This document shows, piece after piece, positions 50,398 through 58,318 of a DNA stretch of 64,000 nucleotides. The number at the start of each line of letters is the position of its first letter. Position 1 is the first letter of the stretch. This stretch comes from CAVUMR01 sp963742715. GTDB lineage: Bacteria; Actinomycetota; Actinomycetes; Mycobacteriales; Micromonosporaceae. Made by a program: the position numbers and the translations under genes. The stretch covers positions 744,001-808,000 of the forward strand of contig CAVUMR010000003.1 of the NCBI GenBank assembly GCA_963742715.1, in the 5' to 3' direction. The notes below the pieces were generated by a model, which saw nothing but the letters and a program-made list of their open reading frames with translations, did no database searches and was not told where the DNA came from.

Positions 50398-50453
50398 CCG
50401 CCGGAACCTGACCGCCGGAACCTGACCGCCGGAGCCTGAGCGCCGGAGCCTGA
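50370..50453. repeat. 14-bp tandem repeat, six copies, across a stop codon
   Basis: Six units of ccgccggaacctga (the last two with ggagcc) from 50370 to 50453. Each carries a TGA, so the GNAT gene's end is reiterated. No spacers. Confidence 0.9.
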
Positions 50454-50653
50454 CCCCGCGACCTGACTCTTCGGCCGGACCGCGGGCACCCGATCGCGGC
50501 CGGACCGGGCTGCCGCCGGCAATCGGCACCAACCCCGTATCTCCGGCGCGACCTGGTGCGATACGCGGCAAGAATATGCATCTAGTATCTTGTAGTCGTA
50601 ATTTATCGACGCGATCCTGGTTGGCGGTGACTAACCGGCGTGGAGGCGAGCGG
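50454..50653 (+). other. AT-rich regulatory region upstream of murQ
   Basis: No gene is seen in most of this stretch. Around 50560-50640 base composition drops sharply (atatgcatctagtatcttgt, gtaatttatcga), and a gatac...gtatc dyad spans about 50560-50588. This is the most promoter-like, operator-like DNA upstream of murQ. No known regulator site can be named. Confidence 0.45.
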
Positions 50654-50833
50654 ATGAGCGACGGTCAGCATCTCCATCGGTGCGCGACCGCGCCGTCAGC
50701 TCCGCCCGGCGGTACGGAAACGGACGAATCGGGCGTACGACGGAACCATGGTCAACTCTCGCCGCGTCCTACCGGCAACGGACAGCGCTCCGACCCCACC
50801 GGTCGGCCGGCGCAGAAAGCGAGCAGCCGGTGA
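50654..50833 (+). CDS. Small ORF coupled to murQ
   Basis: Possible 59-residue protein, MSDGQHLHRCATAPSAPPGG and on, rich in Gly, Pro, Ser, Thr and Arg, with no hydrophobic core or known family. ATG 50654 follows GGAGG with 7 bases between, and its stop overlaps the murQ GTG start as GTGA. Leader-peptide or translational-coupling function is a guess. It could also be chance. Confidence 0.35.
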   Translation: MSDGQHLHRCATAPSAPPGGTETDESGVRRNHGQLSPRPTGNGQRSDPTGRPAQKASSR

Positions 50834-51816
50834 CCGACGAGCCCGCCGACCTGGTGCCGCAGCTCAGCGGTCTGCAGACCGAGCACGCGGATCCGAACTA
50901 CCGGGACATCGACCGGATGTCGACAACCGATCTGGCGTACCTGATGAACACGGCCGACACGGCCGTGCCCGCCGCCGTACACACGGTCGTACCAGCGATC
51001 TCCGCCGCGGTCGACGGCATCGTCGAGTGCCTGTCCCGGGGCGGTCGGCTGGTGTATCTCGGCGCCGGTACCGCGGGGCGACTCGGCGTGATCGACGCGG
51101 CTGAGTGCCCGCCCACCTTCGGTACGTCCCCGGAGCAGGTGCTGGGCATCATCGCCGGCGGACCGACCGCGATCGTGGCGGCCGTAGAGGGCGCGGAGGA
51201 CGACGCCGCGGCCGGCGCGGCCGTGATCAGCGAGTACTCGATCGGACCGGACGACGCGGTGGTCGGGATTACCGCCAGTGGCCGTACCCCGTTCGTGTTG
51301 GCCGCGGTACGAGCCGCCGGAGCCCGGGGCGCGCTCACGGTCGGCCTGTGCTGCAACCCGGGCGCGCAGCTGAGTGTGCTGGTGGACCACCCGATCGAGG
51401 TACCGGTGGGAGCCGAGGTCATCGCCGGATCCACCCGACTCAAGGCCGGTACCGCGCAGAAGCTCGTACTGAACATGATCTCGACCATCACCATGGTCAA
51501 GCTCGGCAAGACGCACGGCAATCTGATGGTGGATCTCATCGCGACGAACGAGAAGCTGCTGGCCAGAGCGCTGCAAATGGTCCGGGAGATCACCGGAGTG
51601 GACGCCGACACAGCACGCCACGCACTCGAACGGGCCGACCGGCACGTCAAGACGGCGGTACTGATGATCGAGCGGGACCTGGAGCCGGCCGCCGCTCGGG
51701 CTGCGCTCGCCGACGCGGATGGTCGACTGGCCGCGGCACTCGTGGCCGACAAGGGTCGTACCGCCACGGGCACTCCGCGACTGCCGCGCCAGCACCAGAT
51801 CCGCCGCGGCGCCTGA
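50830..51816 (+). CDS. murQ: N-acetylmuramic acid 6-phosphate etherase
   Basis: Cytoplasmic lyase-type enzyme of 328 residues that removes the D-lactyl ether from MurNAc 6-phosphate, yielding GlcNAc 6-phosphate, in cell-wall recycling. SIS domain with YLGAGTAGRLGVIDAAECPPTFG (catalytic Glu in AECPPTF), ITASGRTPFVLAA and STRLKAGTAQKLVLNM. GTG 50830 is the predicted start before the family N-terminus; the frame is open further upstream but without similarity. A low-GC promoter-like segment and a small coupled ORF lie upstream. No PTS or MurNAc kinase gene is adjacent here. Confidence 0.92.
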   Translation: MTDEPADLVPQLSGLQTEHADPNYRDIDRMSTTDLAYLMNTADTAVPAAVHTVVPAISAAVDGIVECLSRGGRLVYLGAGTAGRLGVIDAAECPPTFGTSPEQVLGIIAGGPTAIVAAVEGAEDDAAAGAAVISEYSIGPDDAVVGITASGRTPFVLAAVRAAGARGALTVGLCCNPGAQLSVLVDHPIEVPVGAEVIAGSTRLKAGTAQKLVLNMISTITMVKLGKTHGNLMVDLIATNEKLLARALQMVREITGVDADTARHALERADRHVKTAVLMIERDLEPAAARAALADADGRLAAALVADKGRTATGTPRLPRQHQIRRGA

Positions 51817-52044
51817 CCAGCGGGCGGAAAGCCAACCCGCAAAAGGCCACCTTCCACCAGCTGGGCCAGCGGGTTCTGCCGGCGCTACGGCAGAAGAGCG
51901 GTGCGTGCATGCGCCGCATGCCCAAGATCCGCGACGCGCCGGTCCGGATCTTGCAGGTCCGGATCTTGCCGGTCGCGCGTCAGCTCGGTCTCAAGCGCTC
52001 TTGCCGACACCGACAACCTGCGGCACAGCTGTACACGACAGGAC
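51817..52044. other. Intergenic region between murQ and groEL
   Basis: No gene supported. It contains an imperfect direct repeat of gtccggatcttgc at about 51945-51970. The groEL terminator hairpin follows at 52045. Confidence 0.4.
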
Positions 52045-52076
52045 GAGGGGCGGGTCCCATTCGGGACCCGCCCCTC
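52045..52076 (-). terminator. groEL terminator hairpin
   Basis: Perfect 14-bp stem (52045-52058 with 52063-52076) with a 4-base ATTC loop, 28 bases past the groEL stop on the minus strand. It probably also stops read-through from murQ. Confidence 0.85.
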
Positions 52077-52104
52077 GCAGGTGGACGGTTGAGTCAGGTA
52101 CGAC

Positions 52105-53729
52105 TCAGAAGTCCATGTCACCGCCGCCGGGCGCACCGGCGGGGGCCTTGTCCTTCTCCGGCTTCTCCGCGACGACAGCCTCGGTGGTGAGGAACAGCGC
52201 CGCGATCGAGGCCGCGTTCTGCAGCGCCGAGCGGGTCACCTTGGCCGGGTCGATGATGCCGGCGGCCAGCATGTCGACGTACTCGCCGTTGGCCGCGTTC
52301 AGGCCGTGACCGGTCGGCAGGTTGCGCACCTTCTCGGCCACTACGCCGCCCTCGAGGCCGGCGTTGACGGCGATCTGCCGCAGCGGAGCGTCCAGCGCGA
52401 ACTTGACGATCGACGCGCCGGTGGCCTCGTCGCCGACGAGGTCCAGCTTGTCGAAGGCGGTCTTGCCGGCCTGGACCAGCGCGACGCCGCCACCGGGGAC
52501 GATGCCCTCTTCGACGGCGGCCTTCGCGTTGCGGACCGCGTCCTCGATGCGGTGCTTGCGCTCCTTGAGCTCGACCTCGGTGGCGGCACCGACCTTGATG
52601 ACCGCAACGCCGCCGGCCAGCTTCGCCAGCCGCTCCTGCAGCTTCTCGCGGTCGTAGTCGGAGTCGCTCTTCTCGATCTCGGCCCGGATCTGGTTGACCC
52701 GGCCCTGGATCTGGTCGGCGTCACCGGCACCGTCGACGATCGTGGTCTCGTCCTTGGTCACCACGACCTTGCGGGCCCGGCCGAGCAGGTCGACGGTCGC
52801 GTTCTCGAGCTTGAGACCGACCTCCTCGCTGATCGGCTGACCACCGGTCAGGGTGGCGATGTCGCCGAGCATGGCCTTGCGGCGGTCACCGAAGCCGGGC
52901 GCCTTGACCGCGACCGACTTGAAGGTGCCACGCACCTTGTTGACGACCAGGGTGGCGAGCGCCTCGCCCTCGACGTCCTCAGCGATGACCATGAGCGGCT
53001 TGCCGCACTGCATGACCTTCTCCAGCAGCGGGAGCAGGTCCTTGACCGACGAGATCTTGCCGTTGTAGATGAGGATGTAGGGGTCGTCGAGGACGGCCTC
53101 CATCCGCTCCGAGTCGGTCCAGAAGTAGGGCGAGATGTAGCCCTTGTCGAAGCGCATGCCCTCGGTGAGCTCAAGCTCGAGGCCGAAGGTGTTGCTCTCC
53201 TCGACGGTGATGACGCCTTCCTTGCCGACCTTGTCCATCGCCTCGGCGATGATCTCGCCGACGCTCGGGTCGCCAGCGGAGATCGAGGCCGTCGAGGCGA
53301 TCTGCTCCTTGGTCTCGACGTCCTTGGCCAGCTTGGAGAGCTCCTCGGCGACGCGCGGACACGGCCGGCCTCGATGCCCCGCTTCAGGGCCATCGGGTTG
53401 GCGCCGGCCGCGACGTTGCGCAGGCCCTCACGGACCAGCGCCTGGGCCAGGACGGTGGCGGTGGTGGTGCCGTCGCCCGCGACGTCGTCGGTCTTCTTGG
53501 CAACTTCCTTGACGAGTTCGGCGCCGATCTTCTCCCACGGGTCCTCGAGCTCGATCTCCTTGGCGATGCTCACACCATCGTTGGTGATGGTGGGGGCGCC
53601 CCACTTCTTCTCGAGTACGACGTTGCGGCCCTTCGGGCCAAGCGTCACCTTGACGGCGTCGGCGAGGATGTTCATGCCCCGCTCGAGACCGCGGCGCGCC
53701 TCCTCGTCGAACGCGATCATCTTTGCCAT
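52105..53729 (-). pseudogene. groEL: GroEL chaperonin, frameshifted
   Basis: Encodes a 60-kDa chaperonin that would be about 540 residues if intact. The N-terminal part, MAKMIAFDEEARRGLERGMN to ALKRGIEAG (53729 to about 53370), is in one frame. The remainder, from about EELSKLAKDVETKEQIAS through AMDKVGKEGVITVEESN to the C-terminal GGGDMDF (to 52105), is in another. Comparison with the usual GroEL reading suggests two single-base insertions, near 53366 and 53352, about 11-14 bases apart. No groES is beside it, so this resembles the solitary groEL2 of actinobacteria, normally the essential copy. It has two CIRCE operators upstream. A sequencing error is a serious alternative to genuine loss. 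Confidence 0.82.
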
Positions 53730-53890
53730 ATCGGCGTTGTCCTCCGGTGTGGTCAGACAGCTCGGCGCGCCGGAACCCGGTGTTGTCCTGGGTGCTCCGG
53801 TGCACCGCCTGCGTACGCACGCTCCCGGTCGAGTCGATGCCCGCGACGGTCGACCGCCGCCCAGTGGGCACCGGCCTCATCGCCCGACCT

Positions 53891-53917
53891 TTGGCACTCA
53901 CAGTCGGCGAGTGCCAG
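53891..53917 (-). promoter_or_regulatory. CIRCE operator 1 (HrcA)
   Basis: TTGGCACTC-N9-GAGTGCCAG inverted repeat, the CIRCE form bound by HrcA to repress chaperonin genes. It lies close to the groEL promoter; a TTGACC -35-like hexamer (53918-53923, minus strand) is immediately upstream of it in the groEL direction. Confidence 0.85.
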
Positions 53918-53925
53918 GTCAAGGT

Positions 53926-53952
53926 TTAGCACTCTCCCCCCGAGAGTGCAAG
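53926..53952 (-). promoter_or_regulatory. CIRCE operator 2 (HrcA)
   Basis: TTAGCACTC-N9-GAGTGCAAG, matching the CIRCE consensus except the last few bases. Only 8 bases separate it from operator 1, so the promoter -35 region is bracketed by two HrcA sites. Confidence 0.85.
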
Positions 53953-54075
53953 CTTGTCGCGCGGGCGTCACCCGCGCCGGCGGTACGGCCACGCTGTCCG
54001 CGCAGGGATGAGGCGATGTAGTCCGTGCCGGAGGTACGGCCCGCCGGCCAGTGCGGCTACCCGATACACGAAAAA
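53953..54075. other. Intergenic region between groEL promoter and cspA terminator
   Basis: 123 bases with no gene or repeat that I can support; the cspA terminator follows. Confidence 0.4.
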
Positions 54076-54109
54076 CCGAGGGGCCCCAGCGAACGCTGGT
54101 GCCCCTCGG
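54076..54109 (-). terminator. cspA intrinsic terminator with U-tract
   Basis: 15-bp stem with one mismatch (54076-54090 with 54095-54109), GTTC/GAAC loop, followed on the minus strand by five T. The clearest factor-independent terminator in the window. Confidence 0.9.
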
Positions 54110-54139
54110 GACAGGTCTGTGTGATTCAGGTCTGTGTGA

Positions 54140-54343
54140 CTAGGACAGCACGCGGACGTGCTCTGCCTGCGGGCCCTTCTGGCCCTGCGCGATGTCGAAC
54201 TCGACCCGCATACCGTCATCGAGCGACTTGTAGCCGTCCATCTCGATCGCGGAGAAGTGGACGAAGACGTCCTGCCCGCCGTCGACGGCAATGAAGCCGT
54301 AGCCCTTCTCCGAGTTGAACCACTTCACCGTGCCCTGTGCCAC
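54140..54343 (-). CDS. cspA: Cold-shock protein CspA
   Basis: 67-residue classical cold-shock protein: a single OB-fold that binds single-stranded nucleic acid as RNA chaperone. RNP1 KGYGFIAV and RNP2 VFVHFSAI are intact, and length matches CspA. Start ATG 54343 encodes MAQGTVKWFN. The region upstream (54344-54530) is long enough for a structured 5' leader, as in other csp genes, but I cannot assign one. Neighbouring order groEL-cspA-threonine synthase is conserved in actinobacteria. Confidence 0.93.
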   Translation of the reverse strand: MAQGTVKWFNSEKGYGFIAVDGGQDVFVHFSAIEMDGYKSLDDGMRVEFDIAQGQKGPQAEHVRVLS

Positions 54344-54536
54344 TGCGCACTTCCCTCACTTTGCTGCTCCGACTTCGCGGTCGCGAGGCCGAGGCCGCCG
54401 CCCAAGGCCACCGTGCCCCCGCACGGAGGACCGAAGTTCGACAACCGACCTCGCACGCTACACGAGGCTGAGCCCGGTGCCCAGCCTCGAAACGGGCTCC
54501 AGACGGTACACGTTGTCCCGGTATCCACCCAAACTG

Positions 54537-55073
54537 ATGGCGTTCTCCGGCCACGGTGAGCTACACAGAACCGTGCACGAGATCGTCGTACGACGGGTGG
54601 GCTCGGCCGATGCCGCGCGGATGCGCGCACTGCGGTTGGAGATGCTCGCCGACTCGCCGACCGCGTTTCTGGAAACGATCGACCAAGCCGCGGCACGTCC
54701 ACACGCGGAGTTCCTCGAGCGGATAGTCACCTGCGCTACCGGACCTGATCGCGCCCAGTTCATCGCCGAGGCCAATGGCGCTTTTATCGGCAACGCCGGC
54801 GGAAAAGCCGAAAGAGGCCACCCCCGTACCGTCCTGTTCGCCGTGTACATCACGCCCGCGTACCGCGGATCCGGCGCACTGGAGAAGCTGATCGCGGCCG
54901 CCGCCGACTGGTCGCGTTCGGCCGGCCGCCCGGAACTGGTGGCCGAGGTCGTCGAGTCGAACCAGCGCGCGCTACGGGCGTACCTCCGGCTGGGCTTCAC
55001 CGACACGGGGGTGCGGAATCCGCACCCCCGGTACCCGGACCTCTACGAAAGAGTGCTCAGCCGCCGAGCCTGA
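54537..55073 (+). CDS. GNAT N-acetyltransferase
   Basis: 178-residue single-domain GNAT protein. Acetyl-CoA binding signature TPAYRGSGALEKLI (about 108-121), beta4-alpha3 VYITPAY, and C-terminal ESNQRALRAYLRLGFTDTG, typical of the RimI/YhbS-like group. ATG 54537 is one start; GTG 54573 (VHEIVVRRVGSADAARM) fits the family N-terminus better. The acceptor substrate is unknown. It is divergent from cspA. GC and codon use are as in its neighbours. Confidence 0.75.
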   Translation: MAFSGHGELHRTVHEIVVRRVGSADAARMRALRLEMLADSPTAFLETIDQAAARPHAEFLERIVTCATGPDRAQFIAEANGAFIGNAGGKAERGHPRTVLFAVYITPAYRGSGALEKLIAAAADWSRSAGRPELVAEVVESNQRALRAYLRLGFTDTGVRNPHPRYPDLYERVLSRRA

Positions 55074-55107
55074 CCATCACGACGCCTGACCAGCACGGCG
55101 CCTGCCA

Positions 55108-56880
55108 TCACGACGTCGGTGCCGGCACGTGCCGCCGCGACTGGACGACCCGGAACCGGCTGGCCACATACGCGCCGTCGGTCAGCGCGGCGTTCGCCGC
55201 CGGGTTCGCGCCGCTGGCGTGGAAGTCGGAGAACGCGGCGCGACTGGTTGACGAAGACCCCGCCGGTGAGGTTGCAGGACAGGTGCACCCCGACCGTCGA
55301 CCGCCGCCTGCTCGACCGCGTCCAGCACCCGGTCGTCGGTCGAGTAGACCGCCGCGGTCAGCGCGCCCTTGCTCGCCGACCGTCCGACGGAAGATGTCCA
55401 GGCTCTGCGCGGTCGAGTCGGTCGCGATCGACGAACGAGATCGGCCCGAACCACTCGCCGGCCGTACGTCTCCGTCGTCGGCCGCGGTCAGGCGTGACGA
55501 CCAGCGGGGTACGCACCACCGCGTCCGGGTAAGGCCGGGTGCTTGACCTCGCTGCGAGTCGAGCACGCACCGTCGCCGACCGCCCGGGCCCGCGTCCAGC
55601 CGGTCCAGCACGCCGTCGTTGACGATCGCGCCGGTCAGCTCGACCGCCCGGGCCGGGTCGCCGGTGAGCTTGGCCGACCGCGCCGGCGATCCCGGCGGCG
55701 ACCTCGTCGAAGCTCTTGTGCCCCTGGTCGGTCTCGATGCCGTCCGCGCGGGACCAGGATGTTCTGCGGGGTGGTGCACATCTGGCCGCTGTAGAGGGTC
55801 AGCGAGAAGCCGATGTTGCGGCACATGCCGGCGAAGTCGTCGGTGGAGTCGACCACGATGGTGTTGACGCCGGCCTTCTCGGTGTAGACGGCGGCCTGCC
55901 GGGCGTTGGCCTCCAGCCAGTCGCCGTACTCGGTGGAGCCGGTGAAGTCGACGATCCGCACCTCCGGGCGGGTGGCCAGCGTCGACGGCCAGGCCTCTCG
56001 CCCGGGCGCCTCGGCGGCGAGCATGCACCAGGTTCGGGTCGAAGCCGGCCTCGGCCAGCACCTCGCGGGCGTACTGCACGGTGATCGCCAGCGGCAGCAC
56101 CGCGCGCGGGTGCGGCTTGACGATCACCGGGTTGCCGGTGACCAGCGCTGGCGAACAGGCCCGGGTAGGAGTTCCAGGTCGGGAACGTGTTGCAGCCGAT
56201 CACCAGCGCCGACGCCGCGCGGCACCACGTGGAACGTCTTGGTCATCCGCAGCGGGTCGCCCTTGCCGGCCGGCTTCTCCCAGTCGGCGCCGGCCGGGTG
56301 CCGGGTCATCTCGGCGTACGCGTAGGCGACCGCCTCCAGCGCCCGGTCGAGCGCGTGCGCGCCGCCGGCCTGGAAGGCCATCACGAACGCCTGGCCGCTG
56401 GTGAACTGCACGGCGTTGGCCAGCTCGAAGATGTTCGCTGTGCAGCCGGGCCAGGATCTCCAGGCAGACCCCGGCGCGGGCCTGCGGGCCGGCGTCGCGC
56501 CAGGCCGGCAGCGCGGCGCGCGGCGGCGGCGAGCAGCGCGTCGAGGTCGGCGTGGGGGTACCGCACGCCCAGGTCGATGCCGAACGGGCTGCGCTCGGTG
56601 CGCGACCCGGTCCACGGTGCCGGGCTGGTCGAGCGGGAAGTCGGCGCCCAGGTACGCCTCGAACGCGGCCTTGCCCTCGGCGGCGGCGGTCTCGCCGTAC
56701 ACCCGGGGGCTGGGCGACTCGGGGTAGGCGCGACCAGTAGCCGCGCTCGGTGATCGCGGGCAGCGCCTTGTCGAGCGTCTCGGCGTGCTTGCTGAACAGC
56801 GGGTGGTTTCCGGCGTCGGCATGCGAGGTCGTCGCGGTCGCGCCGCCGGTGCTGGTGGGCTCGGTCATGCGGTTCATCAT
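55108..56880 (-). pseudogene. paaN: PaaN-like aldehyde dehydrogenase, multiply frameshifted
   Basis: Resembles the aldehyde-dehydrogenase-family phenylacetic acid degradation protein PaaN (about 550-560 residues), but split over all three minus-strand frames by at least ten shifts. Recognisable pieces in order: HPLFSKHAETLDKALPAITE, YPESPSPRVYGE, DALLAAA, AWRDAGPQARAGVCLEILARL, FELANAVQFTSGQAFVMAFQ, MIGCNTFPTWNSYPGLF, VKPHPRAVLPLAIT, YTEKAGVNTIVVDSTDDF, LYSGQMCTTPQN and finally ANAALTDGAYVASRFRVVQS. At the shifts I could reconstruct, a single G or C is inserted (for example CTGGTC read as CTGGTGC). The catalytic-region pieces are intact between shifts. The gene was functional before, or the sequence is in error. 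Confidence 0.8.
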
Positions 56881-56935
56881 GCCGCACCGGTGGCCGCCCG
56901 CCGACGTAGTCGTCGCCGGGCGGCCGCGCCGCTGG

Positions 56936-58015
56936 TCAGACCTCGAGCTGCCAGTCCGCCCACTGGTCCACCGGCCGGAAGCCCATCGCCTCGTTGACGG
57001 CGATCATGGGCGCGTTGGCCGCCGCGTTCCAGGTGTCGATGACCTCCAGCGCCGGCTCCGCCGCCCGGGCGTACGCCAAATTGGCCAGCTTGAGCACCGT
57101 GCCGAGCCGGCGGCCCCGGTGCTCCGGCAGCACGATGGTGATCTGCTGCCAGGCGTGCTCCGGCGGTTCGTCGTTGAACGTGATCGTGGTCCAGCCGACG
57201 AGCTCGCCACTGGCGTCGTGCCGGGTGCCGGTGTGGTAGTTGCGGCGGTGCCGGATCAGCTGCGCCTCCTCCATCGCCCGTTCCCGGGCGGCGTCGACCT
57301 TCTCCGGCTCCCAGGCCAGGTCCCCCATCGGGGCGTCGAGCACCATCCGGCCGTCCATCACCGCCAGCGCGTCCAGCACGTCCTCCGGCGCCCGGTCCCG
57401 CCAGTGGATGAGCGAATATCCGTCGGCGTGCCGCCACGCCTCGGCCAGCTGCCGGTCCAACACGGCCCGGTCCAGGGTGGACAGGTCGAGCTTCCGCCGT
57501 ACCTCGTCCAGCACCCGCTTGGCCCCCATCGCGGCGGCGAACGCACTGCCCGCGCCGTTCCGGGCCGGCCCACCGGGGTACGTCTCGACCGCTTCGGCCA
57601 TGAGCCGGCGCCGGCCCGCCATCCGGGTCCGTACGACCGCGTGGTCGAACAGTGCCCGACCGGCGCCGCGACGCCGGAACTGCGGGTGTACTTCCAGGTC
57701 GAGCGAGACGTTGTCGGTGTTGTCCAGGTAGGGCATGGCCAGCCGGAGCGTGCCGACGATGCGGTCGCCCTCCCGGGCCACCCACAGCTCGTGCTCCTCG
57801 CCCGGCCACGGGTGCCGCAGCGAGATGCCCAGCTCCTGCCGGCTGGTCGGCGGCAGGTCCGGAGCGTCGGCCGCCGCGACCGCGTGGTGCACCTCATGCC
57901 ACCCGTCCACCTCGGCCGGGTTCGTGGCATCCAGCTCGTCGACTCGCACGAGCACAGCGTGCGCGCGGGCCAGCGACCGCCGCGACCGAATTTGGTGTCC
58001 CCCGTCGGACACCAA
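56936..58015 (-). CDS. Double-GNAT acetyltransferase 2
   Basis: 359-residue protein with two GNAT domains. N-terminal domain: LEVHPQFRRRGAGRALF (acetyl-CoA loop, about 105-125); C-terminal domain: ITIVLPEHRGRRLGTVLK (about 280-298) and an AANAPMIAVNEAMGFRPV tail that is typical of the mycothiol-synthase-related group. Its closest relatives are two-domain GNATs common in actinobacteria. Start GTG 58015 is the longest option; similarity begins at VRVDELDA, so the GTG at 57955 is a good alternative, and the hairpin at 57991-58011 overlaps the first codons. The substrate is unknown. Confidence 0.78.
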   Translation of the reverse strand: MVSDGGHQIRSRRSLARAHAVLVRVDELDATNPAEVDGWHEVHHAVAAADAPDLPPTSRQELGISLRHPWPGEEHELWVAREGDRIVGTLRLAMPYLDNTDNVSLDLEVHPQFRRRGAGRALFDHAVVRTRMAGRRRLMAEAVETYPGGPARNGAGSAFAAAMGAKRVLDEVRRKLDLSTLDRAVLDRQLAEAWRHADGYSLIHWRDRAPEDVLDALAVMDGRMVLDAPMGDLAWEPEKVDAARERAMEEAQLIRHRRNYHTGTRHDASGELVGWTTITFNDEPPEHAWQQITIVLPEHRGRRLGTVLKLANLAYARAAEPALEVIDTWNAAANAPMIAVNEAMGFRPVDQWADWQLEV

Positions 58016-58020
58016 ACCGC

Positions 58021-58106
58021 CGGGTGGACGGATCCACCCGGCGAATGCTCACGGCAACCCGCAAGCGCGAACGCCGCGCGGACAGGGTCCGCGCGGCGTT
58101 CGCGCC
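58021..58106. other. Cluster of strong hairpins
   Basis: A perfect 8-bp repeat (58021-58028 with 58033-58040) and a perfect 19-bp repeat (58065-58083 with 58087-58105, loop of three) lie between threonine synthase and the GNAT gene. A third dyad, ggtgtcc/ggacacc, lies at about 57991-58011. The 19-bp stem is the most stable hairpin in the window and could terminate thrC transcription. Confidence 0.7.
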
Positions 58107-58131
58107 TTAGAACGTTGGCGCGGGAGCACGC

Positions 58132-58281
58132 ATGAAACGAACGTCGAGACGTTCAGGGCCAGCGTGTCAATTCACCCTGGCGGTAGTCATGCGCCTCCCG
58201 CGGAGAGAATCCTGCGCTGGCCGCCGCTCCGCAGTCAAGAGGTTACGGGGAGGTACTTCGCTGCGTAACTGTCGGGCCTAG
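58132..58281 (+). CDS. Possible small basic ORF
   Basis: 49 residues, MKRTSRRSGPACQFTLAVV and on, rich in Arg, Ser and Gly, preceded by GGGAGCACGC, in a lower-GC stretch antisense to the thrC-GNAT gap. No homology recognised. Its first codons overlap a small hairpin (gaacgt/acgttc, 58138-58153). Chance ORF is at least as likely. Confidence 0.25.
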   Translation: MKRTSRRSGPACQFTLAVVMRLPRRESCAGRRSAVKRLRGGTSLRNCRA

Positions 58282-58318
58282 AAAGGTTCCCTATTCGGGC
58301 ATTCCGTGACACGTACTG

